This document shows, one piece after another, positions 1 through 9,908 of a stretch of DNA of 44,284 bases. Each line of letters opens with the position of its first letter. Within the stretch, counting starts at the first letter, position 1. Below the pieces are notes generated by a model that saw only the letters and a program-made list of their open reading frames with translations, was not told the DNA's origin and ran no database searches. The translations under genes and the position numbers were made by a program. The stretch is from Rhodospirillaceae bacterium (GTDB taxonomy: Bacteria > Pseudomonadota > Alphaproteobacteria > Rhodospirillales > Rhodospirillaceae): contig JAPKDQ010000013.1 of NCBI GenBank assembly GCA_028822445.1, forward strand, positions 1 through 44,284, in the 5' to 3' direction.

Positions 1-498
<498 letters not shown>

Positions 499-957
499 CT
501 ACCCAGCGGCGCCCCATGCCGCGATGACAATCGTTAGCATGCCAAGAACGAGATTAGTGGCCACGATTTTGCGGACCTTCTGAAGGATTTTTCCTGCTTT
601 GCCGAAGTCGCTGGCGTCCGCGGCATATTTAAAGGCGCGAAAGGGCCCATGATTGAGGTAGAAAAACAGCCCGGTCATGATCAGAGCCAGCGTGAACATG
701 GTATCGACATGGGCACCCGCTTCACCAAAGCCTGACAGCACAAAGAACATCATGTAGATGCCCGTCGCCCAGAGCACGACGACGGTCCCGAGGACCCAGC
801 GCAAAAACAACTGCAGAGTGCGCCGCCATAAGGGCAGGGCCTCTTCGGGAGGAACGCCGGCCATGGAAGGCCGCAGGGCCACGTAAGCGAAGAACATACC
901 ACCCACCCAGACAACGGATGAAAGGGTATGCAGAGCGTTGGATAGGTTCCAGAGCAT
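499..957 (-). CDS. CopD-like integral membrane protein
   Basis: A 152-residue protein with four predicted membrane segments (about residues 5-27, 50-73, 85-101 and 131-150). It opens with an ALHTLSSVVWVGGMFF-type segment, in which a His and a Trp-Val-Gly-Gly turn resemble the copper-resistance protein D (CopD/PF05425) membrane family. Members are inner-membrane proteins linked to copper handling or of unknown role, so the exact function is open. It lies on the same strand as the dadA-type gene, about 160 AT-rich bases downstream of it, so co-transcription is possible but not shown. Length is typical of the short single-domain members. No catalytic residues can be named. Confidence 0.7.
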   Translation of the reverse strand: MLWNLSNALHTLSSVVWVGGMFFAYVALRPSMAGVPPEEALPLWRRTLQLFLRWVLGTVVVLWATGIYMMFFVLSGFGEAGAHVDTMFTLALIMTGLFFYLNHGPFRAFKYAADASDFGKAGKILQKVRKIVATNLVLGMLTIVIAAWGAAG

Positions 958-1118
958 GAGCGGGGGCGTCCTTTTATCTGTGTTGCTAGCGGTAAGTGGT
1001 TATTAGGCCCGCTGTTTTAGAATACGGCAAGAGGGCGCGACTAGTAATGACCTTAGTTCTAATTTTAAAATTTACTCAATAAAAACAAACTGTTATATAT
1101 TTATTATAATATTATTGA

Positions 1119-2378
1119 TTAACTATTAAACCGCTCTAAACCTAACCCATCCAAATCGATTTCCGGGGTTCGCCCCGACATCAGGTCAGCTAAAGCTTGT
1201 GCTGAGCCACACGCCATTGTCCAGCCAAGTGTTCCATGGCCAGTGTTTAGGAATAGGTTAGCATAGGGCGTTCCGCCAATAATTGGCACTGAATCGGGTG
1301 TTGCCGGGCGTAAGCCACACCATGGCTCGATTTGGTTGTAGTCAGCCGCATCCGGAAATAGGGATTGTGTGGCCTGAATGATCGGTGCGAGGCGCTTTGG
1401 ATTTAGTGAGCGGTCCCAGCCCGCTAATTCCGCCGTTCCGGCGGCTCTCAGGCTATTGCCAATGCGCGTGATGACGACAAACTTTCCTTCGTCTGTAATG
1501 CTCCTACTGGGTGCCGCTGAACCAGAATGAATAGCTGCCGTCATGGAGTAGCCCTTGGCGGGGTATATAGGGACGTCTAGGCCCAGTGGTTTTAGCAATC
1601 TGGGGGTGTTGCTTGCTAGGCAGACCACATAAGCATCGGCTTTGATAGTACCCTGGTCTGTTGCAATCCCAGTGATTTCGCCATTTCTAGTGATGAGAGC
1701 TTTTACGGTAGTACCGAACTGGAAGGTGACACGGCTCTTTTTAGAAATTTTCTGCAAGGCGAGGGTGAAGCTATGGGCGTCGCCGGTTTCGTCGTCTGGG
1801 CTCAGTACGCCGCCAAACAGCGGTTCTTGAGACCTGGTAAGTGCTGGTTCCTCGGCGAATAGGCCATCGCGGTCCAAAATGGTCTGTGGCAAGCCAAAAT
1901 CGGCCAGCTTAGCCGCCATATCCTTGCCTTTGAGTGCGGCGGCCTGGTCTCTGTAGATGTAGAGAATACCACCACTGGTCTGGTTGTATTGGAGCGCGTG
2001 GCGTTGACGTAAACTTTGCAGCACAGCGCGACTGTATTTTGCCACTCGCAAGGCTTTCTCGAAGTTTTGGGTCTCGCGTTCCGATGTGCAGTTGGCTAGA
2101 AAGCGCAAACCCCAGCGCCAGAGCGCTGGGTCTAACCGAAAGGGTTTTATGAGTAGGGGGGCATCAGTCTGAAACATCCACTTGAAAGCCTGAAACGGCA
2201 TATGCGGTGCAGCCCATGGCGTAGTGTGTGCCGCGGAAATCTGACCGCCATTGGCGAAACTGGTCTCTTCGGCGGCGCCTGATTGGCGTTCGACAACTAC
2301 GACGTTATGGCCAGCCGCATCTAAGGCCTGAGCTGTGGTAACCCCGATTACGCCAGCGCCAAGAACGACGATCCTCAT
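1119..2378 (-). CDS. dadA: D-amino acid dehydrogenase (DadA-type FAD oxidoreductase)
   Basis: A 419-residue flavoprotein that would oxidatively deaminate D-amino acids (classically D-alanine) to 2-oxo acids at the inner face of the membrane, passing electrons to the quinone pool. The N-terminus has the FAD dinucleotide-binding motif GAGVIG (residues 7-12) followed by an acidic strand end (VVVVER). A SFANGGQIS segment near residue 40 is typical of DadA. The C-terminal GLRPATPDSVPIIGGTP and NTGHGTLGWTMACGSA blocks are the family's substrate/FAD closing motifs. Length matches the family (about 415-435). No alanine racemase or lrp-type regulator is adjacent, so the physiological substrate is not fixed by context. 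Other DAO-family deaminases such as hydroxyproline dehydrogenases are alternatives. Confidence 0.88.
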   Translation of the reverse strand: MRIVVLGAGVIGVTTAQALDAAGHNVVVVERQSGAAEETSFANGGQISAAHTTPWAAPHMPFQAFKWMFQTDAPLLIKPFRLDPALWRWGLRFLANCTSERETQNFEKALRVAKYSRAVLQSLRQRHALQYNQTSGGILYIYRDQAAALKGKDMAAKLADFGLPQTILDRDGLFAEEPALTRSQEPLFGGVLSPDDETGDAHSFTLALQKISKKSRVTFQFGTTVKALITRNGEITGIATDQGTIKADAYVVCLASNTPRLLKPLGLDVPIYPAKGYSMTAAIHSGSAAPSRSITDEGKFVVITRIGNSLRAAGTAELAGWDRSLNPKRLAPIIQATQSLFPDAADYNQIEPWCGLRPATPDSVPIIGGTPYANLFLNTGHGTLGWTMACGSAQALADLMSGRTPEIDLDGLGLERFNS

Positions 2379-2723
2379 GAGAGATCTCCGACCATGGCGT
2401 TGGCTATCTTGAGGTTTGAGCGCATTATCATCCTAGCGCTATATAAACGATCCCTCCTTTAGGTACCATGGTATGTGGGGCACAGCTGATAAAGCAATAC
2501 CATGTACATAGTGCGCTATTTTTATGAGATACGGATTAGAAATCCAAGGGGTTAGTGGTCTAGCCAGGGCCAAATGTATAGTAACGGTGCTGTTGCCGCA
2601 GAGGAGATCCAATCATTACTAAAAAAAACCTCAGTAATTATACTTTTGCCACCCTGTTGGGTGTTGCCTATTTACTGCCGTACGATTAAACGAATGCTTC
2701 GTTGCGGCCGTTTCGGTCGGTAT
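2379..2723. other. Intergenic region between dadA and tRNA-Leu
   Basis: 345 bases with no protein gene. It holds the upstream region of the leftward dadA and of the rightward tRNA. AT-rich TATATA-like sequence at about 2440-2447 may be part of a dadA promoter. A palindromic pair at 2464-2507 is listed separately. A frame running from 2574 into the tRNA is spurious. Confidence 0.6.
2464..2507. promoter_or_regulatory. Paired palindromic sites, possible operator
   Basis: TACCATGGTA (2464-2473) is a perfect 10-bp palindrome. A second TACCATG copy (2498-2504) begins 34 bases further on, and CATGGTAT (2467-2474) pairs with ATACCATG (2497-2504) as a perfect 8-bp inverted repeat. The spacing is about three helical turns. 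Its location 86 bases upstream of the leftward dadA start would suit a regulator-binding site; the regulator is unknown (inference). Confidence 0.35.
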
Positions 2724-2810
2724 GCGGGTGTGGCGGAATTGGTAGACGCGCCAGGTTTAGGTCCTGGTGACTGCAAAGTCGTGGGGGTTCAAGTCCCTTC
2801 ACCCGCACCA
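2724..2810 (+). tRNA. tRNA-Leu (anticodon UAG), CCA encoded
   Basis: An 87-base class II tRNA. The acceptor stem GCGGGTG pairs with CACCCGC, and the anticodon stem CCAGG/CCTGG encloses the loop TTTAGGT, giving anticodon TAG. It has a long variable arm and a GGTTCAAGTCC T-arm. The terminal A-CCA is genomically encoded. It decodes CUN leucine codons. It stands alone, directly upstream of the trigger-factor gene. Confidence 0.97.
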
Positions 2811-2927
2811 TCCGGCCGTTGAGGCGAAGAATTAGATAGCAACGCGCGGCTCTAAGTTGCGCATAATTTATGACGGATAAGTCAAATAATCAGTGATGCC
2901 GATTGGCGTTCACCTAAGGGTAAAATG

Positions 2928-4283
2928 ATGCAGATTACTGAAAAAAGTTCTGAAGGCCTCAAACGCGAACTCAGCGTAATCGTTGGTGCGCAGGAAATTG
3001 AAGGCAAGATCACGGACCGTCTAACCGAAGTTGGTAAACAGGTTCGTCTGCCTGGTTTTAGGCCTGGTAAGGTTCCGATGAATCTTCTGCGTAAGCGCTT
3101 TGGAGAGTCTGTTCGTGGTGAAGTCCTTGAAGCGACAGTTCAAGAGTCCACCCAAAAGGCGATTGAAGAAAAAGAGTTGAAGCCTGCGGTTCAGCCCAAG
3201 GTTGACCTGGTCACCTTCGAAGAGGGCGCTGACCTAGAATTTTCAATTGAAGTTGAACTTTTACCTGAGATAGTCATGGGAGACCTCTCGTCCTTCAAGA
3301 TCGAGAAATTGGTTGCCGAAGCGGGTGATGCTCAAATCGACGAGAGCGTGAGCAAGATGGCTGAGAGTAACAAGAAATCTACGCCGCTGACGGATAAGCG
3401 TGCTGCTCAGCTTTCCGACGTGGTTGTTATCGATTTCGAAGGTAGCGTTGATGGCGAAAAATTTGAAGGCGGTACTGCTGAGGATTTCAAGTTAGAGCTT
3501 GGTACAGGTCAGTTCATTCCTGGGTTCGAGGATCAGGTAGTCGGCATGGAAATCGACGGTGAAAAAGACGTCGAAGTGTCATTCCCGGATGATTATCACA
3601 GTAGTGACCTTGCCGGTAAAGCGGCTGTATTTAAGGTAAAGTTAAAAATTATAGAAGTTCTAGAAACCCCTGAAATTAATGAAGAATTTGCTAAAGTTTT
3701 GGGATTTGATGACACCAATTCTTTGCGTAAATCGGTCAAGGGGCAGATTGAGCAAGACTATGTCTATCTCTCACGTATGAAGGTTAAACGAGAGTTGTTG
3801 GATCACCTGTCCGAGGCGCATTCGTTCGAAGTTCCATCGTCGATGCTTGATGCTGAGTTCGAGACGATTTGGAAGCAGGTCGAGCAGGCTAAGGAAACCG
3901 ATCGATTGGATCCGGATGACCAAGGTAAAAGCGACGATCAACTGCGTACCGACTATCGTGCAATCGCTGAGCGCCGTGTGCGCTTAGGGCTTCTGCTGTC
4001 AGACGTTGGCACCAAGAATAATCTGACGGTTGCGCCGGAAGAGCTGTCCCAGGCGATCGGTCGTGAAGCATCCCGCTACCCAGGTCAGGAACAGGCTGTG
4101 GTCAGCTATTATCAGAACAACCCGCAGGCTATTGAGCAGGTTCGTGCGCCGCTCTTCGAAGACAAGGTTATTGACTTCCTCCTTGAGCTTTCCCAAGTGA
4201 TAGAGAAGACGGTAACCCCTGAGGAACTCATTGAAGAAACTGGCGCAACGGAGACGGACGGACCTGCACCAACGGCCAATTAA
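2928..4283 (+). CDS. tig: Trigger factor, ribosome-associated chaperone
   Basis: A 451-residue trigger factor, which binds ribosomal protein L23 at the exit tunnel and shields nascent chains. The N-terminal ribosome-binding domain has the signature GFRPGKVP followed by a basic helix (about residues 43-60). The central FKBP-type peptidyl-prolyl isomerase domain (about 150-245) includes [17 protein letters not shown] and [14 protein letters not shown]. The C-terminal domain is helical, and the protein ends in an acidic tail. Two ATGs occur in tandem (2925, 2928); the second has the better spacing to AAGGG at 2916-2920 and gives the family-like start [10 protein letters not shown]. It is followed 44 bases later by clpP, the usual tig-clpP-clpX-lon order. 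No independent terminator is seen before clpP, so co-transcription is likely. Confidence 0.97.
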   Translation: MQITEKSSEGLKRELSVIVGAQEIEGKITDRLTEVGKQVRLPGFRPGKVPMNLLRKRFGESVRGEVLEATVQESTQKAIEEKELKPAVQPKVDLVTFEEGADLEFSIEVELLPEIVMGDLSSFKIEKLVAEAGDAQIDESVSKMAESNKKSTPLTDKRAAQLSDVVVIDFEGSVDGEKFEGGTAEDFKLELGTGQFIPGFEDQVVGMEIDGEKDVEVSFPDDYHSSDLAGKAAVFKVKLKIIEVLETPEINEEFAKVLGFDDTNSLRKSVKGQIEQDYVYLSRMKVKRELLDHLSEAHSFEVPSSMLDAEFETIWKQVEQAKETDRLDPDDQGKSDDQLRTDYRAIAERRVRLGLLLSDVGTKNNLTVAPEELSQAIGREASRYPGQEQAVVSYYQNNPQAIEQVRAPLFEDKVIDFLLELSQVIEKTVTPEELIEETGATETDGPAPTAN

Positions 4284-4327
4284 TACCTAATAGTAGCGCA
4301 GCGTTCCCACTAACCCTGAGAGGGCAC

Positions 4328-4984
4328 ATGCAAGATCGCGATCCGATAGAAGTTTTCAATAACACCCTGGTTCCTATGGTAGTAGAGCAGACCAACAGGG
4401 GTGAGCGTTCCTACGATATTTACTCTAGGCTGCTCAAGGAACGGATCATCTTTTTGACTGGGCAGGTCAATGACACAGTATCATCATTGATTTGCGCCCA
4501 ATTATTGTTTCTCGAGTCAGAGAACCCCACGAAGGACATCTCATTTTACATCAATTCTCCTGGTGGCGTCGTGACGTCTGGTCTCGCGATCTATGACACG
4601 ATGAAGTACATCCGGCCCTCAGTTTCTACGGTTTGCACGGGACAGGCTGCTTCGATGGGATCTTTGCTTCTAGCCGGGGGTGCGGCCGAAAAACGTTATG
4701 CGCTGCCAAACGCCCGGATTATGATCCACCAGCCCTCTGGCGGTTTCCAGGGCCAGGCCTCAGATATTGAAATTCAAGCCCGTGAGATTTTGGCGCTCCG
4801 TGCTCGCCTGAACCAAATCTATGTTGATCATACCGGAAAGACGCTTAAGGCGATCGAAAAGGCGATGGACCGCGATAATTACATGACCTCGAACGAGGCC
4901 AAGACATTCGGGCTGATCGATACTGTTGTCACCGAACGCCCGAAGCCCGACGATGAATTCGAGGACGATAAGGGCGATAAGTAG
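4328..4984 (+). CDS. clpP: ATP-dependent Clp protease proteolytic subunit ClpP
   Basis: A 218-residue serine protease subunit that forms the tetradecameric barrel degrading substrates unfolded by ClpX or ClpA. The catalytic triad is readable: Ser109 in GQAASMGS, His134 in MIHQPSGG, and Asp183 in [16 protein letters not shown] (around 76-85) forms the oxyanion region. Family length is about 195-215, and the C-terminus carries a charged, Asp-rich tail. The N-terminal [20 protein letters not shown] is typical of mature ClpP after a short propeptide. It lies between tig and clpX; a 197-base gap before clpX leaves room for a separate clpX promoter. Confidence 0.98.
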   Translation: MQDRDPIEVFNNTLVPMVVEQTNRGERSYDIYSRLLKERIIFLTGQVNDTVSSLICAQLLFLESENPTKDISFYINSPGGVVTSGLAIYDTMKYIRPSVSTVCTGQAASMGSLLLAGGAAEKRYALPNARIMIHQPSGGFQGQASDIEIQAREILALRARLNQIYVDHTGKTLKAIEKAMDRDNYMTSNEAKTFGLIDTVVTERPKPDDEFEDDKGDK

Positions 4985-5181
4985 AGTTAAATTTTGTTTC
5001 TTTGCCGTATATGGCGGCGATACTGGGGTTAGATGTTACCTGTAATCGTGGGGCATAAACTGATTTAGATAGGTTTGTCGTTGTATTTGGCGGAAACCCT
5101 CGTTTAACATCAGTCAAACGCAAGATGTAGAGCACAGACTGATGCTCATACACAGTATGTGATGGCGCACGGAGAGATGGA

Positions 5182-6447
5182 ATGACTAAGTCGACCAACG
5201 GCGATTCAAAAAATACCCTGTACTGTTCTTTTTGCGGAAAGAGCCAGCATGAAGTGCGCAAGCTTATTGCAGGCCCAACTGTGTTCATCTGTGATGAATG
5301 CGTTGAGCTTTGCATGGATATCATTAGGGAAGAGAACAAGACCAATTTAGTCAAATCTCGCGAAGGTGTTCCGACACCTCAGGATATACTGACGGTATTG
5401 GATGATTACGTTATTGGCCAAGCCCACGCCAAACGGGTGCTGTCTGTTGCTGTTCACAATCACTACAAACGATTGGACTCGAATGCGAAGAACACTGAAG
5501 TTGAAATTGCAAAGTCCAACATCCTTCTGATCGGTCCAACGGGGTGCGGTAAGACCTTGTTAGCTCAAACATTGGCGCGCATCCTGGATGTGCCGTTCAC
5601 AATGGCTGATGCTACAACGCTTACGGAAGCGGGCTATGTTGGCGAAGATGTTGAAAACATTATCCTTAAGCTTCTTCAGGCGGCAGATTACAATGTGGAA
5701 CGTGCGCAACGTGGCATCGTCTACATTGATGAAATTGATAAGATCAGCCGTAAGTCTGATAACCCTTCGATTACTCGCGACGTTTCGGGTGAGGGCGTTC
5801 AGCAGGCCTTGCTAAAAATTATGGAAGGCACAGTAGCATCTGTGCCGCCTCAAGGTGGACGTAAGCATCCGCAGCAAGAGTTTTTGCAAGTCGATACAAC
5901 GAACATTCTGTTCATTTGTGGGGGCGCTTTTTCTGGGTTGGATAAGATTATCTCTCGGAGGGGTAAGGGGACTTCGATCGGCTTTGGTGCCGATGTCAGG
6001 TCTGATGACGATCGCCAGACAGGCCAGATCTTGCGTGAAATCGAGCCCGAAGACCTATTGAAGTATGGGTTAATTCCAGAATTTGTTGGCCGTGTTCCTG
6101 TTCTGGCGACCCTGGAAGACCTTGAGGAAGACTCTTTAGTTGAGATTTTGACGAAACCTAAAAATGCCCTGGTTAAACAGTATCAACGTTTATTCAATAT
6201 TGAAGACGTCAACTTGAGTTTCACGGAAGGTGCTTTGCGTGTGATCGCGCGAAAAGCGATTGCGCGTAAAACAGGTGCTCGTGGATTACGTTCGATTATG
6301 GAAGACATTTTGCTGGATACCATGTTCGACCTGCCAAGCTTAGAAGGTGTCGAGGAAATTGTGGTTAACGGTGAGGTGACCGAAGGTCGCGGAAAACCTT
6401 TGTATATCTATGCCGACCGTCGCGAAGACTTAGGAACGCCTGCCTAA
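5182..6447 (+). CDS. clpX: ClpX, unfoldase subunit of the Clp protease
   Basis: A 421-residue AAA+ unfoldase that recognises tagged substrates (for example ssrA-tagged) and feeds them to ClpP. The N-terminal zinc-binding domain has Cys15, Cys18, Cys37 and Cys40 in the CxxC...CxxC pattern. The AAA+ core has Walker A GPTGCGKT (118-125), Walker B in [10 protein letters not shown], and the IGF-type ClpP-docking loop seen as TSIGFGADV. Family length is about 420-425. The ribosome site GGAGAG (5171-5176) supports the ATG at 5182. In alphaproteobacteria ClpXP degrades cell-cycle regulators, so the gene is usually essential (family knowledge). Confidence 0.98.
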   Translation: MTKSTNGDSKNTLYCSFCGKSQHEVRKLIAGPTVFICDECVELCMDIIREENKTNLVKSREGVPTPQDILTVLDDYVIGQAHAKRVLSVAVHNHYKRLDSNAKNTEVEIAKSNILLIGPTGCGKTLLAQTLARILDVPFTMADATTLTEAGYVGEDVENIILKLLQAADYNVERAQRGIVYIDEIDKISRKSDNPSITRDVSGEGVQQALLKIMEGTVASVPPQGGRKHPQQEFLQVDTTNILFICGGAFSGLDKIISRRGKGTSIGFGADVRSDDDRQTGQILREIEPEDLLKYGLIPEFVGRVPVLATLEDLEEDSLVEILTKPKNALVKQYQRLFNIEDVNLSFTEGALRVIARKAIARKTGARGLRSIMEDILLDTMFDLPSLEGVEEIVVNGEVTEGRGKPLYIYADRREDLGTPA

Positions 6448-6632
6448 TTCCATGCTAAAATAGAGGTCTTTTTGGGGCTAGGTTGCGCATGGCGCGCAGG
6501 CTTCCTAAATGCTAGGTACGTTCTTGAAAACTGACTATGCCGAGAGCGTATCTGAAAAGAAAATTGAGCGGTTGAATTAGACCGCTGGTTGCGTTCCGAT
6601 CCTCGGACGCGCCACTCAGCGAGGTATGACAC

Positions 6633-9038
6633 GTGAGTTCCGATAAAGGTCAATTGTATCCCGTCTTGCCACTGCGCGACATCGTAGTGTTCCCTCATAT
6701 GATCGTGCCTCTGTTTGTCGGACGTGAAAAATCCGTTAAGGCACTTGAAGACGTGATGGGTGATGACAAGCAGATTATGCTTGTCGCTCAACGGGACGCC
6801 GCTGTCGATGATCCTGCGGCTGAAGACATATACGACGTCGGCACCATTTCCACTGTGCTTCAGTTGCTAAAGCTACCAGACGGAACGGTTAAAGTTCTGG
6901 TCGAAGGCGGGCAACGGGCCAAGATTACTGGCTACAAAGAAAATGTAGAGTTTTTTGAAGCCTACGCAGAAGCTTTTGAGGGAGAGGCGGAAGAGGAGCC
7001 AGAGCTAGAAGCCCTGTCCCGGTCTATCGTCACTGAGTTTGAGCAGTACATAAAGCTCAACAAAAAAATCCCACCGGAAGTCTTGGTCTCGATCAATCAG
7101 ATCGAAGAGCCGTCAAAACTTGTGGATACCGTTGCGTCTCATCTAGCACTCAAGATTTCAGACAAACAAGAGCTTCTTGAGCTTGGTACAGTGACCGAGC
7201 GCATGGAGAAGGTTTACGGTGTTATGGAAGGTGAGATTAGCGTTCTTCAAGTTGAGAAGCGCATTCGCAATCGCGTCAAACGCCAGATGGAGAAGACGCA
7301 GCGCGAGTACTATTTGAATGAGCAAATGAGAGCCATTCAGAAAGAACTTGGTGAGACGGAAGATGGCAAAGACGAAACGGGTGAGTACGAAGAAAAAATT
7401 GCTAAGTCACGCATGCCAAAGGAAGCCCGAGAAAAAGCTGTCTCTGAGCTTAAAAAGCTGAAGTCGATGAGCCCGATGTCTGCGGAAGCTACGGTGGTCC
7501 GTAACTACCTCGACTGGATGACTGACGTTCCCTGGAAGAAACGCTCAAAGGTTAACAAGGACCTGCAGTCTGCTGAAGACCAATTGGATAAAGACCACTA
7601 CGGCCTTGAGAAGGTGAAAGAGCGCATTGTTGAATTCCTTGCTGTTCAACAGCGTACCAAGAAATTGAAAGGTCCTATCTTATGTCTTGTTGGCCCGCCA
7701 GGGGTGGGTAAGACATCTTTGGGTAAATCTGTTGCCAATGCGACGGGCAGAAACTTTGTCCGCATGTCTTTGGGTGGTGTGCGTGATGAATCCGAGGTGC
7801 GTGGTCACCGCAGGACTTACATCGGCTCAATGCCCGGTAAAATTATTCAGGGTATGAAGAAAGCGAAAACGTCTAATCCGCTGTTCTTGCTCGATGAGAT
7901 TGATAAACTCGGTAGCGATTGGCGCGGTGATCCGTCGTCCGCGTTGCTAGAAGTTTTAGATCCGGAACAGAATTCTACGTTCCAAGATCACTATCTTGAA
8001 GTCGATTATGATCTTTCTGATGTTTTGTTCCTGACGACAGCAAATTCATTACGTATGCCGCAGCCTTTGCTTGATCGGATGGAGATCATCCGGCTTGCAG
8101 GGTATACTGAAGATGAAAAGCTTGAGATTGCCAAGGGTCACTTGATCCAGAAGCAACGTGAGACGCATGGTCTTCAGGAATCGGAATGGAGTATTTCCGA
8201 TCAGGCTTTGAAAGACCTCATTCGCTATCACACTCGTGAGGCAGGCGTTCGTAGTTTAGAACGCGAACTTGCTCGTTTGATCAGAAAAGCGACTAAGGAA
8301 ATTATCGTTGATAAACATGAGACGATTAAGGTTACACGCCAGAACTTAAAAAAGTACGCCGGTATCAAGAAATACAGCTATGGCGAAGCTGAACATGAAG
8401 ATCTCGTTGGGGTCACGACAGGCCTTGCTTGGACTGAAGTCGGTGGTGAGCTGTTATCGATTGAAGCCGTTGTCATGCCTGGTAAAGGGCAAGTAACCCT
8501 GACCGGTAAACTTGGCGATGTGATGAAAGAGTCTATCCAAGCTGCGCGGTCTTTCGTGCGCAGCCGGGCTATTCCATATGGGATTAAGCCGCGTATTTTT
8601 GAGAAGAACGATATTCACTTGCACGTACCAGAAGGCGCGACGCCTAAAGATGGGCCGTCGGCTGGGGTTGGCATGTGCACAGCGATTGTTTCCGCTCTGA
8701 CCGGCATCCCTGTGCGTAAAGAGGTCGCGATGACCGGTGAAATAACGCTGCGTGGTCGTGTCTTACCGATTGGTGGACTTAAAGAGAAACTACTCGCGGC
8801 AGTCCGGGGCGGGATTAAGGTTGTTCTAATTCCGAAGGAGAATGAGAAGGACCTTGAGGAAATCCCTGACAACGTGAAGCGAGGCCTTGAGATTATTCCT
8901 GTAACTACAGCGGACGAGGTGCTTGAAAAGGCACTGACGAGACCGCTGATTCCAATAGAACTGTCGGGAGAAGAAGACGGTGTGGCGACAGCTTCGGTCG
9001 ATACGGAGTCAGATGACGACGTTTTGGTGACACACTAG
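6633..9038 (+). CDS. lon: Lon ATP-dependent protease
   Basis: An 801-residue LonA-type protease that degrades misfolded and regulatory proteins in the cytoplasm. It has the N-terminal LAN substrate-binding domain (about 10-205, starting [15 protein letters not shown]), a coiled-coil linker, an AAA+ module with Walker A GPPGVGKT (around 354), and the C-terminal protease domain with the Ser676/Lys719 dyad ([11 protein letters not shown] and [10 protein letters not shown]), spaced 43 residues as in the family. The start is a GTG at 6633 downstream of GAGGT; the nearby ATG at 6626 is out of frame. The 185 bases upstream hold a TTGAAA box (6524-6529) but no convincing -10 or heat-shock motif. The acidic C-terminal tail is variable in this family. 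Confidence 0.98.
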   Translation: MSSDKGQLYPVLPLRDIVVFPHMIVPLFVGREKSVKALEDVMGDDKQIMLVAQRDAAVDDPAAEDIYDVGTISTVLQLLKLPDGTVKVLVEGGQRAKITGYKENVEFFEAYAEAFEGEAEEEPELEALSRSIVTEFEQYIKLNKKIPPEVLVSINQIEEPSKLVDTVASHLALKISDKQELLELGTVTERMEKVYGVMEGEISVLQVEKRIRNRVKRQMEKTQREYYLNEQMRAIQKELGETEDGKDETGEYEEKIAKSRMPKEAREKAVSELKKLKSMSPMSAEATVVRNYLDWMTDVPWKKRSKVNKDLQSAEDQLDKDHYGLEKVKERIVEFLAVQQRTKKLKGPILCLVGPPGVGKTSLGKSVANATGRNFVRMSLGGVRDESEVRGHRRTYIGSMPGKIIQGMKKAKTSNPLFLLDEIDKLGSDWRGDPSSALLEVLDPEQNSTFQDHYLEVDYDLSDVLFLTTANSLRMPQPLLDRMEIIRLAGYTEDEKLEIAKGHLIQKQRETHGLQESEWSISDQALKDLIRYHTREAGVRSLERELARLIRKATKEIIVDKHETIKVTRQNLKKYAGIKKYSYGEAEHEDLVGVTTGLAWTEVGGELLSIEAVVMPGKGQVTLTGKLGDVMKESIQAARSFVRSRAIPYGIKPRIFEKNDIHLHVPEGATPKDGPSAGVGMCTAIVSALTGIPVRKEVAMTGEITLRGRVLPIGGLKEKLLAAVRGGIKVVLIPKENEKDLEEIPDNVKRGLEIIPVTTADEVLEKALTRPLIPIELSGEEDGVATASVDTESDDDVLVTH

Positions 9039-9383
9039 GCCTCACTGGGCTCCTACTAGGTGTAGTAGGTCCGAGTCTCTCGAGACCCCATAAAAGGCTG
9101 GATTCAGTCAAATCACACTGACGAAACGCGGAGTTTTCTTCGAAAACCTCGGGTTTCTGGGCTTGACAACAAAAAAAATTGATTTTTTCGCAGTATTCCG
9201 ACGTTTTTTAGGAGTCTATGCATTGACGACGAGATAATCCCCCATCAGTATTTGTTCATCCCAGTGTTAAAAAACTTTGGTTTTTCAGAATTAGAAAGAT
9301 CACGGTAGAATAAGGAACATCATAATCTAGCTGGGGTGTTCTCATTAGTTTTCACCCAACAGACTTTAGAGTAGGGGTCAGAT
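9039..9383. other. lon-hup intergenic region
   Basis: 345 bases without a gene. It holds two small hairpins after lon (listed separately), a 6-bp GTTTTC/GAAAAC stem at about 9133-9147, and two -35-like hexamers, TTGACA at 9163-9168 and TTGACG at 9223-9228. Neither has a good -10 at 17 bases (CAGTAT at 9246-9251 is the nearest), so the hup promoter is only suggested. AT-rich tracts at about 9171-9188 could be an UP-like or bent region. Confidence 0.4.
9052..9086 (+). terminator. Tandem hairpins after lon, possible weak terminator
   Basis: CCTACTA (9052-9058) pairs perfectly with TAGTAGG (9063-9069) across the loop GGTG. It is followed by a small GTCT/AGAC stem with a CTCG loop (9075-9086). 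There is no T-run, so this is not a classical intrinsic terminator; it may protect the lon mRNA 3' end or act with Rho. Confidence 0.35.
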
Positions 9384-9659
9384 ATGAATAAAAACGACCT
9401 GATTGCCGCTGTGGCAGATGGTACCGGATTAACAAAGGCAGATGCCGGAAAGTCAGTGGATAGTGTTTTCGACACAATCACTGATTCGCTGAAATCTGGC
9501 GGTGAAGTCCGTTTAGTCGGTTTCGGGACCTTTAGTGTTGCAGATCGTCGCGCAAGCGAAGGCCGCAATCCTCGAACCGGTGAAAAGATCCAAATTCCTG
9601 CGTCTAAGCAGCCTAAATTCAAGGCAGGCAAGGGCTTGAAGGATGCTGTGAACAAATAG
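9384..9659 (+). CDS. hupB: HU family DNA-binding protein
   Basis: A 91-residue nucleoid protein that bends and compacts DNA as a dimer. It shows the N-terminal helical dimerisation region starting MNKNDLIAAVA, the GFGTF turn (46-50), and the DNA-intercalating beta arm GRNPRTGE (60-67) with Arg61-Asn62-Pro63 at its tip. The basic C-terminal region is PKFKAGKGLKDAVN. Length is exactly that of the family (about 90). Position after lon is conserved in many proteobacteria. It has its own long upstream region and is followed by a strong terminator, so it is probably a single-gene transcription unit. Confidence 0.97.
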   Translation: MNKNDLIAAVADGTGLTKADAGKSVDSVFDTITDSLKSGGEVRLVGFGTFSVADRRASEGRNPRTGEKIQIPASKQPKFKAGKGLKDAVNK

Positions 9660-9685
9660 GCTTCTTGCCTATAAAAGTTCTGCAT

Positions 9686-9718
9686 AAGTGCCGGCTGCGA
9701 ATTGTAGCCGGCACTTTT
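9686..9718 (+). terminator. Intrinsic terminator of hup
   Basis: AAGTGCCGGCT (9686-9696) pairs perfectly with AGCCGGCACTT (9706-9716) over a 9-base loop. Its 3' arm runs into TTTT (9715-9718). It begins 27 bases after the hup stop, the usual placement for an intrinsic terminator. Confidence 0.9.
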
Positions 9719-9776
9719 CATTTAGCGGCAGCTGGAATACGGTTAAGTGCTCGCGAGTGATTAGCGGGCTGGATAA

Positions 9777-9852
9777 GGGCGATTAGCTCAGCTGGGAGAG
9801 CACCTCGTTTACACCGAGGGGGTCGGCAGTTCGATCCTGTCATCGCCCACCA
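9777..9852 (+). tRNA. tRNA-Val (anticodon UAC), CCA encoded
   Basis: A 76-base tRNA. The acceptor stem GGGCGAT/ATCGCCC carries discriminator A and an encoded CCA (9850-9852). The D-arm is AGCTCAGCTGGGAGAGC, the anticodon stem CCTCG/CGAGG has the loop TTTACAC (anticodon TAC), and the T-arm contains GTTCGATC. It lies 58 bases after the hup terminator and upstream of the aspartate dehydrogenase gene. Confidence 0.97.
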
Positions 9853-9908
9853 TCCCCTTCCGACATGGAGGGGGTTCCTTTCCATTCTTCCTATCGGAGA
9901 ACTAAACC

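Noticed and set aside
2724-2810. tRNA-Leu as an integration site for a mobile element
   Set aside because: No repeated tRNA 3' end, integrase or foreign-looking genes follow; core genes flank it.
2574-2822. 82-codon frame ending in a Pro-rich sequence
   Set aside because: It reads straight through the whole tRNA-Leu gene, so it is not a protein gene.
6524-6553. TTGAAA box upstream of lon as a heat-shock promoter
   Set aside because: No CCCCAT-type -10 at the expected spacing and only a poor sigma-70 -10.
9163-9196. TTGACA plus CAGTAT as the hup promoter
   Set aside because: The spacer would be 22 bases, too long for a sigma-70 promoter; kept only as a note in the intergenic entry.
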